Shown: positions 1 through 5,622 of the stretch, piece by piece | Numbering within the stretch: the stretch's first letter is position 1 | How the letters are laid out: the number at the start of each line of letters is the position of its first letter | Source: JBQCDV01 sp051960855 | GTDB taxonomy: Bacteria > Actinomycetota > Actinomycetes > JAJZTN01 | DNA: 11,826 nt | Direction: 5' to 3' | Assembly: GCA_051960855.1 (NCBI GenBank) | Contig: JBQCDV010000213.1 | Location: forward strand, 1 to 11,826 | The notes under the pieces: generated by a model | What the model was told of the DNA's origin: nothing | Seen by the model: the letters and a program-made list of their open reading frames with translations, nothing else | The model's database searches: none | Program-made: the position numbers and the translations under genes

Positions 1-203
1 GTGTAGGCGCCGCGGATCTTGAACGAGCCGCCGCGCTGGAGGTTCTCGCACTTGAGATGCACCGGGCCGCCGACGAGCTGCGACAACGGCCGGGACCCCT
101 CGACGGGGGTCACTCGCGAGACGCCAGCGAGCAGCTCGCGTGCCGCCTGGACCTCCGCGAGGGTCACCGGGACGTCGGCCGGCAGACGCACACCATTCGT
201 CAC
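1..203 (-). CDS. ilvA: Threonine ammonia-lyase (threonine dehydratase), N-terminal part, cut by the window edge
   Basis: PLP-dependent enzyme that deaminates L-threonine to 2-oxobutanoate and ammonia, the first step of isoleucine synthesis, or a catabolic step if it is the biodegradative form. Only the first 67 codons plus two bases are in the window. The translation ends in HLKCENLQRGGSFKIRGAY, the classic fold-type II PLP-binding motif; the Schiff-base lysine is K62 in SFKIRGA. The preceding segment (VTLAEVQAARELL...VSRVTPVEGSRPLSQLVGG) matches the usual N-terminus. I chose the in-frame GTG at 203 (MTNGVRLPADVP). The ATGs at 196, 211 and 214 are in another frame. There is no clear Shine-Dalgarno sequence. 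The ACT domain that would separate biosynthetic from catabolic forms lies outside the window, so that question stays open. The AI-2E gene lies 98 bases upstream on the same strand. Confidence 0.9.
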   Translation of the reverse strand, partial: MTNGVRLPADVPVTLAEVQAARELLAGVSRVTPVEGSRPLSQLVGGPVHLKCENLQRGGSFKIRGAY

Positions 204-212
204 ACGCGCATC

Positions 213-244
213 ATCACACCCGCAGCCGGATCACACCCGCAGCC
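213..244 (-). repeat. 15-bp direct repeat just upstream of ilvA
   Basis: On the minus strand GGCTGCGGGTGTGAT occurs twice without mismatch (244-230 and 227-213), separated by two bases, so the period is 17 bp. The downstream copy ends nine bases before the chosen ilvA GTG. It could be an operator with two half-sites on roughly one and a half helical turns, part of a leader, or a chance duplication. No protein is known to me that binds this word. Confidence 0.5.
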
Positions 245-270
245 AGGTGCGGGCGCCAGCGCATCGCCGA

Positions 271-292
271 CGTTCGAGCTGATTGCCGAACG
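271..292 (-). terminator. Weak inverted repeat after the AI-2E gene, possible terminator
   Basis: CGTTCG (271-276) can pair with CGAACG (287-292) around a ten-base loop, with two further outer pairs after a mismatch. It begins ten bases past the AI-2E stop codon on the minus strand. No T-run follows, so a factor-independent terminator is doubtful; the feature may only be a weak hairpin in the leader of ilvA. Confidence 0.22.
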
Positions 293-301
293 GCGCTGTC
301 G

Positions 302-1603
302 TCACGCCCCGGCGCGTTCGGCGTCCCCGGCGTCGGTGGCTTCGGCGGTCTCGGCCGCCTGTCTGTGCACCGAGGTCGAGGACAGGTAGTGCCCGACCGC
401 GTTGGCGACCGAGATGATCGGGACCGCGAGCAGGGCGCCGACGATGCCGGCCAGGAAGCTGCCCACGCCGATCGCGAGGATGACCGCCAGCGGATGCACC
501 GACACCAGCCGCCCGAGCAGGAACGGCTGCAGCACGTGCGCTTCGAGCTGCTGCACCGCCAGCACGCCGAGCAGCATCAGCAGCGCCGCGAGTGGGCCCT
601 TCGCCACGAGTGCGACAGCGATCGCGACGGCACCGCTGACGGTCGCGCCGACGATTGGCACGAACGAGCCGAGGAAGACCAGGGCGGTGATGGGCGCGAC
701 GAGAGGCAGCCCGAGCAGCAGCGCGACGAAGCCGATCCCGAGCGCGTCGACGAGCGCGACGATCGCGGTCGCACGGGTGTAGGACTCGAGCACCAGCCAG
801 GCGCGGCGGCCGGCGCCGTCGGTGCGCTCCCGGGCAGCCGCGGGCAGCAGGCGCACCAGCCAGAGCCAGATGTTCCTGCCGTCGTAGAGGAAGAAGAAGA
901 GGGTGAACAGCATGATGAAGACGCCGGCCAGCACGTGGCCCGCGGTCACCGTCGCCGACAGCACCCCCTTGGTCAGGCCGCTGTGGCCGTTGCCGCCGAT
1001 GAACTCCTGACGCAGCTGCGTCACGGCCTGCTGCAGCTGGTCCTGGGAGAGCCCGAACCGTGTCAGGAAGCTCTGCAGCTGGTCGATGCTGGTCTGCACC
1101 TGGGTGGCAAGGTCGTTGAAGCCCACCACCACCTGGTGGGTGACGAACGCGACGATGCCGCCCACGATGGCGATGCCCAGCACGATGACGAGCAGCGCGG
1201 CCGGACCGCGGTGGACGCCCCAGGACCGGAGCCGGGCGGCGGCGGGGGCGCCGAGTGCCGCGAGCAGCAGCGCGACGACCACGGGGATGACGACCACCGT
1301 CAGCGACGTGAGCACGAAGAACAGCAGCGCGACCCCGGCGGCGATGACGATCGAGCGCCACGACCAGGCCGCCGACAGCCGCACCCCGTAGGGGATCTCG
1401 ATCCCGTCGAACGGGCGCCGCGGAGAGCCCGGCCGCTGCGCACGGACCACGTGGTCGGCCACGTCGGCAGGGTCGGCGTGCGCCGAGCCGGGCTCGAGAC
1501 CGAGCTGCTCGGGGGTGGCAGGCGCCACCGCGTCCTCCGCGGCAGCCCCCGCCTCCTGGGAGCTCTCGCGGTCGGCGTCCTCGTGGCGTCGGCGCATGCG
1601 CAT
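302..1603 (-). CDS. AI-2E/PerM family transporter (PF01594), polytopic membrane protein
   Basis: Integral membrane protein of the AI-2E exporter/PerM family, 433 aa. The first ~70 residues are charged and cytoplasmic-looking (MRMRRRHEDADRE...), followed by FDGIEIPYGV. Hydrophobic segments lie at roughly 84-117 (a pair), 135-156, 222-240, 278-305, 306-340, 340-355 and 370-405. A polar, Gln-rich stretch at about 160-215 (DLATQVQTSIDQLQ...) is the long non-membrane domain typical of the family. Family signatures are GSFVPIVGATVSG (~312-324) and QQLEAHVLQPFLLGR (~351-365). An in-frame ATG at 1654 would add 17 residues, but the ATG at 1603 has a good AGGAAG ribosome site six bases upstream, so I chose it. 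The substrate is unknown: members export varied compounds or work as ion antiporters, and the family name is no evidence for AI-2 signalling here. It is divergent from the AAA+ gene. Confidence 0.88.
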   Translation of the reverse strand: MRMRRRHEDADRESSQEAGAAAEDAVAPATPEQLGLEPGSAHADPADVADHVVRAQRPGSPRRPFDGIEIPYGVRLSAAWSWRSIVIAAGVALLFFVLTSLTVVVIPVVVALLLAALGAPAAARLRSWGVHRGPAALLVIVLGIAIVGGIVAFVTHQVVVGFNDLATQVQTSIDQLQSFLTRFGLSQDQLQQAVTQLRQEFIGGNGHSGLTKGVLSATVTAGHVLAGVFIMLFTLFFFLYDGRNIWLWLVRLLPAAARERTDGAGRRAWLVLESYTRATAIVALVDALGIGFVALLLGLPLVAPITALVFLGSFVPIVGATVSGAVAIAVALVAKGPLAALLMLLGVLAVQQLEAHVLQPFLLGRLVSVHPLAVILAIGVGSFLAGIVGALLAVPIISVANAVGHYLSSTSVHRQAAETAEATDAGDAERAGA

Positions 1604-1609
1604 GAGGCA

Positions 1610-1615
1610 CTTCCT
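1610..1615 (-). promoter_or_regulatory. Ribosome binding site deciding the AI-2E start
   Basis: AGGAAG on the minus strand, six bases before the ATG at 1603. It supports this start over the upstream ATG at 1654, whose leader I did not find convincing. Confidence 0.65.
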
Positions 1616-1685
1616 ACCCGGCGAGCCCCGCCCACACCAAGAATCGCGGCCCACCTCCGCTCTCGCGCCCGCCCGAGCCGCGACG

Positions 1686-1691
1686 TACGGT
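1686..1691 (+). promoter_or_regulatory. Candidate -10 box (TACGGT) for a leaderless AAA+/VWA transcript
   Basis: TACGGT fits the actinobacterial TANNNT -10 consensus and ends six bases before the GTG start of the AAA+ gene. That spacing would place the first transcribed base at the start codon, giving a leaderless mRNA. No good -35 hexamer is visible 16-18 bases upstream. Leaderless mRNAs are common in actinobacteria; the assignment here is an inference. A weak CAGG between box and start could instead act as a poor ribosome site. Confidence 0.35.
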
Positions 1692-1697
1692 CAGGTC

Positions 1698-3224
1698 GTG
1701 ACACCTGCTGCCGCCGCTGGTTCCCCTGACTCGTCCTCTGACTCGTCCGCTGTCTCGTCTGCTGGCTCGTCCGCTGTCTCCTCACCCCTGTCGTCCGCCA
1801 CCTCCCCTCGCTCGTCCCGTCCCGACGACACGACCCTGGCCGGTCTCGTGGACCAGGGCTACGTGCCGCGCACCGTCAAGGACGAGCTGCGCACCAACCT
1901 GACCGAGCGCATGCGCGCCGGGCTGTCGACCGACCAGCGGTTCCCGGGCATCGTCGGCTTCGACACCACGGTCCTGCCGCACCTCGAGCGCGCGCTGCTC
2001 GCCGGTCACGACGTCGTCCTGCTCGGTGAGCGCGGTCAGGGGAAGACCCGACTGCTGCGCACGCTCGTCGCGCTGCTCGACGAGTGGCAGCCGGTGGTGG
2101 CCGGCTGCGAAATCAACGACTCCCCCCTCGACCCGGTCTGCGGGCGCTGCCGCGCCCTGGCATCGGAGGTCGGTGACCAGCTGCCCGTGACGTGGCGCCA
2201 CCGCAGCGAGCGGTACGGCGAGAAGCTCGCCACGCCGGACACCAGCGTCGGTGACCTGATCGGCGACGTCGACCCGGTGAAGGTCGCCGAAGGCAGGTCG
2301 CTCGGCGACCCCGACACCGTGCACTACGGGCTGGTGCCGCGCAGCAACCGCGGGATCTTCGCCGTCAACGAGCTGCCGGACCTCGCCGAGCGCATCCAGG
2401 TCGCGCTGCTCAACGTGCTGGAGGAGCGCGACATCCAGGTGCGCGGTTACCAGCTGCGGCTGCCCCTGGACCTGCTGCTCGTGGCCTCCGCGAACCCCGA
2501 GGACTACACCAACCGCGGCCGCATCATCACGCCGCTGAAGGACCGCTTCGGTGCGGAGATCCGCACTCACTACCCTTTGCGTCTTGCTGACGAGATCGAC
2601 CTCATCACGCAGGAGGCTCAGCTCGTCGCCGATGTCCCCCGGCACCTGCTGGAGGCGGTCGCACGCTTCACGCGCATGGTGCGCGAGTCCTCCGCGGTCG
2701 ACGCGCGCAGCGGCGTGTCAGCCCGCTTCGCCGTTGCTGCCGCGGAGACGGTGTCGGCGTCGGCGCTGCGGCGCGCTGCGCTGACAGGTGAGGACGCCCC
2801 CGTTGCCCGGGTGTGCGACCTGCCGGCCGTCGTGCCAACACTGCGGGGCAAGGTCGAGTTCGAGGCGAGCGAGGAGGGTCGCGAGGAGGAGATCCTCGGT
2901 CACCTGCTGCGCCGGGCGATCGCCGAGACCTTCCGGCTCCGCCTGGGCAGCACCGACCTGTCGCCGCTGCTGCAGCGCTTCGAGGAAGGCGCCACCGTCG
3001 AGACCGGTGATCTCGTCCCGGCACGCGACCTGCTGGGCCGCATCGGACAGGTCGAGGGCCTGTCCGCCCTGCTGCAGCGGCTGGACGGCAACGACGGCTC
3101 CGACGACCCGGTGCGCGCTCCGGGGCGCGCGGCCGCCGCTTTGGAGCTGGCTCTCGAGGGGCTCTACCTGACCCGGAAGATCAGCAAGGACGAGGTGCCG
3201 GGCCGCACGGTGTACGGCGGATGA
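1698..3224 (+). CDS. ChlI/MoxR-like AAA+ ATPase (Rv0958-like, 'magnesium chelatase' family)
   Basis: AAA+ ATPase of the magnesium chelatase subunit I/MoxR group, 508 aa. After a Ser-rich, probably disordered N-terminus (residues ~9-42) comes VPRTVKDELRTNLTERM, then the AAA+ core. Walker A is GERGQGKT (110-117). The Walker B region is GIFAVNE (219-225), with Asn where Asp is usual before the Glu. Sensor 1 is SANPED (N266) and the likely Arg finger is R283 in KDRFG. C137, C148 and C151 form a C-x10-CxxC cluster between Walker A and B. The C-terminal ~200 residues are helical, as in ChlI. The stop overlaps the next gene's ATG (ATGA), so the two are translationally coupled, as in the Rv0958/Rv0959 pair of M. 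tuberculosis. In metal chelatases such a subunit drives insertion together with a VWA subunit; no catalytic third subunit is nearby, so true Mg chelatase function is unlikely. The start is GTG 1698; GTG 1848 is a possible shorter start. Confidence 0.87.
   Translation: MTPAAAAGSPDSSSDSSAVSSAGSSAVSSPLSSATSPRSSRPDDTTLAGLVDQGYVPRTVKDELRTNLTERMRAGLSTDQRFPGIVGFDTTVLPHLERALLAGHDVVLLGERGQGKTRLLRTLVALLDEWQPVVAGCEINDSPLDPVCGRCRALASEVGDQLPVTWRHRSERYGEKLATPDTSVGDLIGDVDPVKVAEGRSLGDPDTVHYGLVPRSNRGIFAVNELPDLAERIQVALLNVLEERDIQVRGYQLRLPLDLLLVASANPEDYTNRGRIITPLKDRFGAEIRTHYPLRLADEIDLITQEAQLVADVPRHLLEAVARFTRMVRESSAVDARSGVSARFAVAAAETVSASALRRAALTGEDAPVARVCDLPAVVPTLRGKVEFEASEEGREEEILGHLLRRAIAETFRLRLGSTDLSPLLQRFEEGATVETGDLVPARDLLGRIGQVEGLSALLQRLDGNDGSDDPVRAPGRAAAALELALEGLYLTRKISKDEVPGRTVYGG
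1728..1799 (+). repeat. 12-bp in-frame tandem repeat coding xSS(A/S/P)
   Basis: Four clear copies of a 12-bp unit (about [G][A/T/G]CTCGTCCGCT) run from 1728 to 1775, with two degenerate copies to 1799. They encode the tetrapeptides DSSS, DSSA, VSSA, GSSA, VSSP and LSSA (residues 11-34 of the AAA+ protein). The unit is a multiple of three, so copy-number change would keep the frame. Confidence 0.75.
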
Positions 3225-5239
3225 GTGACGAACGGCAGGTCCCGCCTGGCGACTGGTACGACCTACCGAGCGGCGGGACCAACGGGCGGTTCCGGTATGG
3301 GGTGTGGCACGAGGGGTCGGACCCGCTGGCAGAGCCGTTCGACACGCGCAGGGCGATGGACGAGATCGGCGACCGCGTGCTCGCCGGGCAGAGCCCGTCG
3401 CAGGCGCTGCGCGACCTGCTGCGACGGGGCAGCGACAACGTGCGCGGTCTCGACGCGCTGCGACGGGAGGCCCGTCGCCGCCGAGAGGAGCTGCGCGAAC
3501 GGGGGCGGCTCGACGGCACGTTGGAGGAGGTGCGACGTCTGCTCGATACCGCTGTCGGGCAGGAGCGGGCAGCACTGTTCCCCGACCCCAGCGACGACGC
3601 GAGGTTCCGCGAGGCGCAACTGGACGCACTGCCCCAGGACACCGCCCGCGCCGTTCGGCAATTAAGCGACTATGACTGGCAGTCGCCGCAGGCGCGCCAG
3701 ACCTTCGAGCAGCTGCGCGACCTGCTGCGCCGTGAGGTGCTGGACAGCCAGTTCCGTGGGCTGAAGGACGCGCTGGAGTCGCCAGACCCGCAGGCCATGC
3801 AGCGGCTCAAGGACATGATGGGCGACCTCAACGCGATGCTCGAGGCCGACGAGCGCGGCGAGCACACGCAGGAGCAGTTTGACGAGTTCATGGAGAAGTA
3901 CGGCGACCTCTTCCCCGAGCAGCCGCAGAACCTCGAGGAGCTCGTCGACTCCCTGGCCAGGCGTGCGGCTGCCGGCGCCCGATTGATGGCCTCGCTCACT
4001 CCTGAGCAGCGCGAGGAGCTGGCCAACCTGATGGCCGCGGCGATGGAGGACATGGACCTGGCACGGGAGATGTCGGCCCTGTCGGGGGCACTGCGCTCGC
4101 GGCGCCCGGACCTCGACTGGAGCGGTCGCGAGAGCATGCGGGGCGAGCAGGGTCTCGGCCTCGGGGACGCCACCAGCGCCCTGCAGGACCTCGCCGACCT
4201 CGACGAGATCGAGGCGGCGCTGCGGCAGGACTACCCGGGCGCGTCTCTGGAGGACGTCGACGAGGAGGCGGTGCGACGTGCCCTCGGTCGCGGAGCCGTC
4301 GACGACCTCGAGCAGTTGCGCCGTATCGAGCGGGAGCTCGAGGAGCAGGGCTACCTGACCCGGCAGGGCGGTCGGCTGGAGCTGACGGCCAAGGCGGTAC
4401 GACGGCTGGGCGACACGGCGCTGCGTCGCGTCTTCTCCGACCTGTCGACCGGACGCCGGGGCGACCACGACATCGCCGATGCCGGTGCCTCCGGTGAGCT
4501 GACCGGGGCGAGCCGCCCGTGGCAGTTCGGCGACGAGCAGCCGCTCGACGTCGTTCGGACTGTGGTCAACGCGGTGCGCCGCGGCGGCGCCTTCGACGGA
4601 CGGGTGCGGCTGACGGTGGACGACTTCGAGGTCGCCGAGACCGAGCGCCGTTCGAGCGCCGCGGTCTGCCTGCTCGTCGACATGAGCTACTCGATGGTGC
4701 TCCGCGACACCTGGACCGCCGCCAAGTCGACGGCCCTGGCCCTGCACTCCCTCGCCACCACCCGCTTCCCGCAGGACGCGGTGCAGATCATCGGGTTCTC
4801 CGCCTACGCCCAGGTGATCGATGCGACCGAGCTCGCGGGCCTGGAGGCCGAGACTCGGCAGGGCACCAACCTTCAGCACGCGCTGATGCTGGCCGGGCGC
4901 TTCCTCGACAGGCACCGCGACGCCGAACCGGTCGTGCTGGTGGTCACCGACGGAGAGCCGACAGCTCACCTGCTCTCGGACGGGCAGGCGTGGTTCTCCT
5001 GGCCCCCGGATCCTGAGACGCTGACCGAGACCCTCGCCGAGGTGGACCGCATGACCCGCCGCGGCGCGACGATCAACGTGTTCCAGCTCGACGAGGACCC
5101 GTCGCTGACCGCGTTCGTCGAGGAGATCGCCCGGCGCAACGGCGGTCGGGTGTTCGTGCCCTCGCAGGGTGAGCTGGGGCGCTACGTCGTCAGTGACTAC
5201 CTGCGGCGGCGCAAGGGCGGTCGGGGCCGAGCCGCCTGA
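3221..5239 (+). CDS. VWA-domain protein, partner of the AAA+ ATPase (Rv0959-like)
   Basis: A 672-residue protein whose last ~200 residues form a von Willebrand factor A domain with an intact MIDAS: DMSYS (D487, S489, S491), T549 in QGTNLQ, and D577 in VVTDGEPT. Such domains bind a divalent metal and contact a partner, as ChlD/CoxE-type subunits do with their AAA+ motor. The N-terminus starts with a short extended region (GDWYDLPSGGTNGRFRYGVWHEG), then long charged helices rich in Arg, Glu, Leu and Gln. Around 368-408 the pattern LEEQGYLTRQGGRLELTAKA resembles a small winged-helix fold; this is only an impression. There is no signal peptide or membrane segment, so it should be cytoplasmic. Its ATG lies inside the stop of the AAA+ gene (ATGA). 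The only GG-rich stretch, GGCGG, touches the start codon, so translation probably depends on coupling. Length and order match Rv0958/Rv0959. Its target is unknown. Confidence 0.87.
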   Translation: MSDERQVPPGDWYDLPSGGTNGRFRYGVWHEGSDPLAEPFDTRRAMDEIGDRVLAGQSPSQALRDLLRRGSDNVRGLDALRREARRRREELRERGRLDGTLEEVRRLLDTAVGQERAALFPDPSDDARFREAQLDALPQDTARAVRQLSDYDWQSPQARQTFEQLRDLLRREVLDSQFRGLKDALESPDPQAMQRLKDMMGDLNAMLEADERGEHTQEQFDEFMEKYGDLFPEQPQNLEELVDSLARRAAAGARLMASLTPEQREELANLMAAAMEDMDLAREMSALSGALRSRRPDLDWSGRESMRGEQGLGLGDATSALQDLADLDEIEAALRQDYPGASLEDVDEEAVRRALGRGAVDDLEQLRRIERELEEQGYLTRQGGRLELTAKAVRRLGDTALRRVFSDLSTGRRGDHDIADAGASGELTGASRPWQFGDEQPLDVVRTVVNAVRRGGAFDGRVRLTVDDFEVAETERRSSAAVCLLVDMSYSMVLRDTWTAAKSTALALHSLATTRFPQDAVQIIGFSAYAQVIDATELAGLEAETRQGTNLQHALMLAGRFLDRHRDAEPVVLVVTDGEPTAHLLSDGQAWFSWPPDPETLTETLAEVDRMTRRGATINVFQLDEDPSLTAFVEEIARRNGGRVFVPSQGELGRYVVSDYLRRRKGGRGRAA

Positions 5240-5243
5240 GGGG

Positions 5244-5489
5244 TTAGTCCTCGTTCTCCCACTCCCGCACGAGCCGCGCGCGCAGCAGGTCGGTGTGCTC
5301 GATCAGAGCACCGAGGAGCTCCTGGCGGTTGGGGCGGTGAGTGGTGCGAAAGCACCAGGCCGGCTCGCCTTCGTCATCCAGGCACTTGATGAGCACGAGC
5401 GCCTCCAGCGGAGTCCAGCCGTCGGGCAGGGCGTGCAGACCCATGCCGGGCATGACCCGGTCGATGGCGATCCGGTCGTCCTCGTTCAC
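5244..5489 (-). CDS. Small conserved-looking protein of unknown function, 81 aa
   Basis: I do not recognise this gene with certainty. The product is acidic and soluble, with no membrane segment or signal peptide. It starts MNEDDRIAIDRVMPGMGLHA, has a central LPDGWTPLEALVLIKCLDDEG, and ends in a charged helix (ELLGALIEHTDLLRARLVREWENED). Alternation of strands and one long C-terminal helix suggests a small alpha/beta fold. The start is GTG 5489, with GCGGGG four bases upstream as a modest ribosome site; ATG 5453 is an alternative that would drop 12 residues. It converges on the VWA gene with four bases between the two stops, leaving no room for a terminator. Codon use fits its neighbours. I have a vague impression that similar WTPLEA-V-KCL proteins occur in actinobacteria and their phages, but cannot confirm it here. 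Confidence 0.68.
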   Translation of the reverse strand: MNEDDRIAIDRVMPGMGLHALPDGWTPLEALVLIKCLDDEGEPAWCFRTTHRPNRQELLGALIEHTDLLRARLVREWENED

Positions 5490-5622
5490 GTCGCCCCGCT
5501 CAATGTCCCTCGGTCAGGTCTCACCCTTGGTGGGCGAAGCCATTCCGCTGCCAGTCCCTCGGTCTCGTTGAGGGTAGGGGCGCAGAAAGATCGTCCGCAG
5601 GGTTTGTCAAACAACGCCCAGC
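5490..5622 (-). other. Intergenic gap between the GH65 gene and the 81-aa gene
   Basis: 133 bases without a gene, the longest gap in the window. It holds an 11-base direct repeat GTCCCTCGGTC (5505-5515 and 5554-5564). It also holds a perfect short dyad GTTTG-T-CAAAC (5602-5612), within which the minus strand reads TTGACA, a perfect -35 word. A TACCCT word that fits the TANNNT -10 pattern lies at 5576-5571 on the minus strand, but 28 bases from that TTGACA, so the two cannot form one promoter. A promoter for the 81-aa gene is possible but not demonstrated. No strong terminator is seen after GH65. Confidence 0.3.

Noticed and set aside
302..1603. Quorum-sensing (AI-2) system
   Set aside because: The family name comes from one E. 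coli member. No luxS, lsr or other AI-2 gene is nearby, so there is no support for signalling.
140..1729. A 529-codon plus-strand open frame opposite the AI-2E gene
   Set aside because: It is Arg/Asp/Gln/His-rich with no domain, and mirrors the membrane-protein gene on the other strand. Long antisense frames are expected at this GC content.
1728..1799. CRISPR-like array
   Set aside because: The units are 12 bp, contiguous and in frame within a coding region, with no spacers.
1782..2645. A 287-codon minus-strand open frame opposite the AAA+ gene
   Set aside because: It is a shadow of the ATPase frame; no recognisable motif and no ribosome site of note.
3662..4969. A 435-codon minus-strand open frame opposite the VWA gene
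   Set aside because: The composition is artefact-like (Leu/Arg/Gly/His-rich, no motifs), while the plus strand encodes a clear VWA domain with a complete MIDAS.
1698..5489. Anti-phage defence island built on the AAA+/VWA genes
   Set aside because: No nuclease, protease, toxin, integrase or other defence effector is adjacent. The pair matches a housekeeping-type arrangement known from mycobacteria, and base composition does not stand out.
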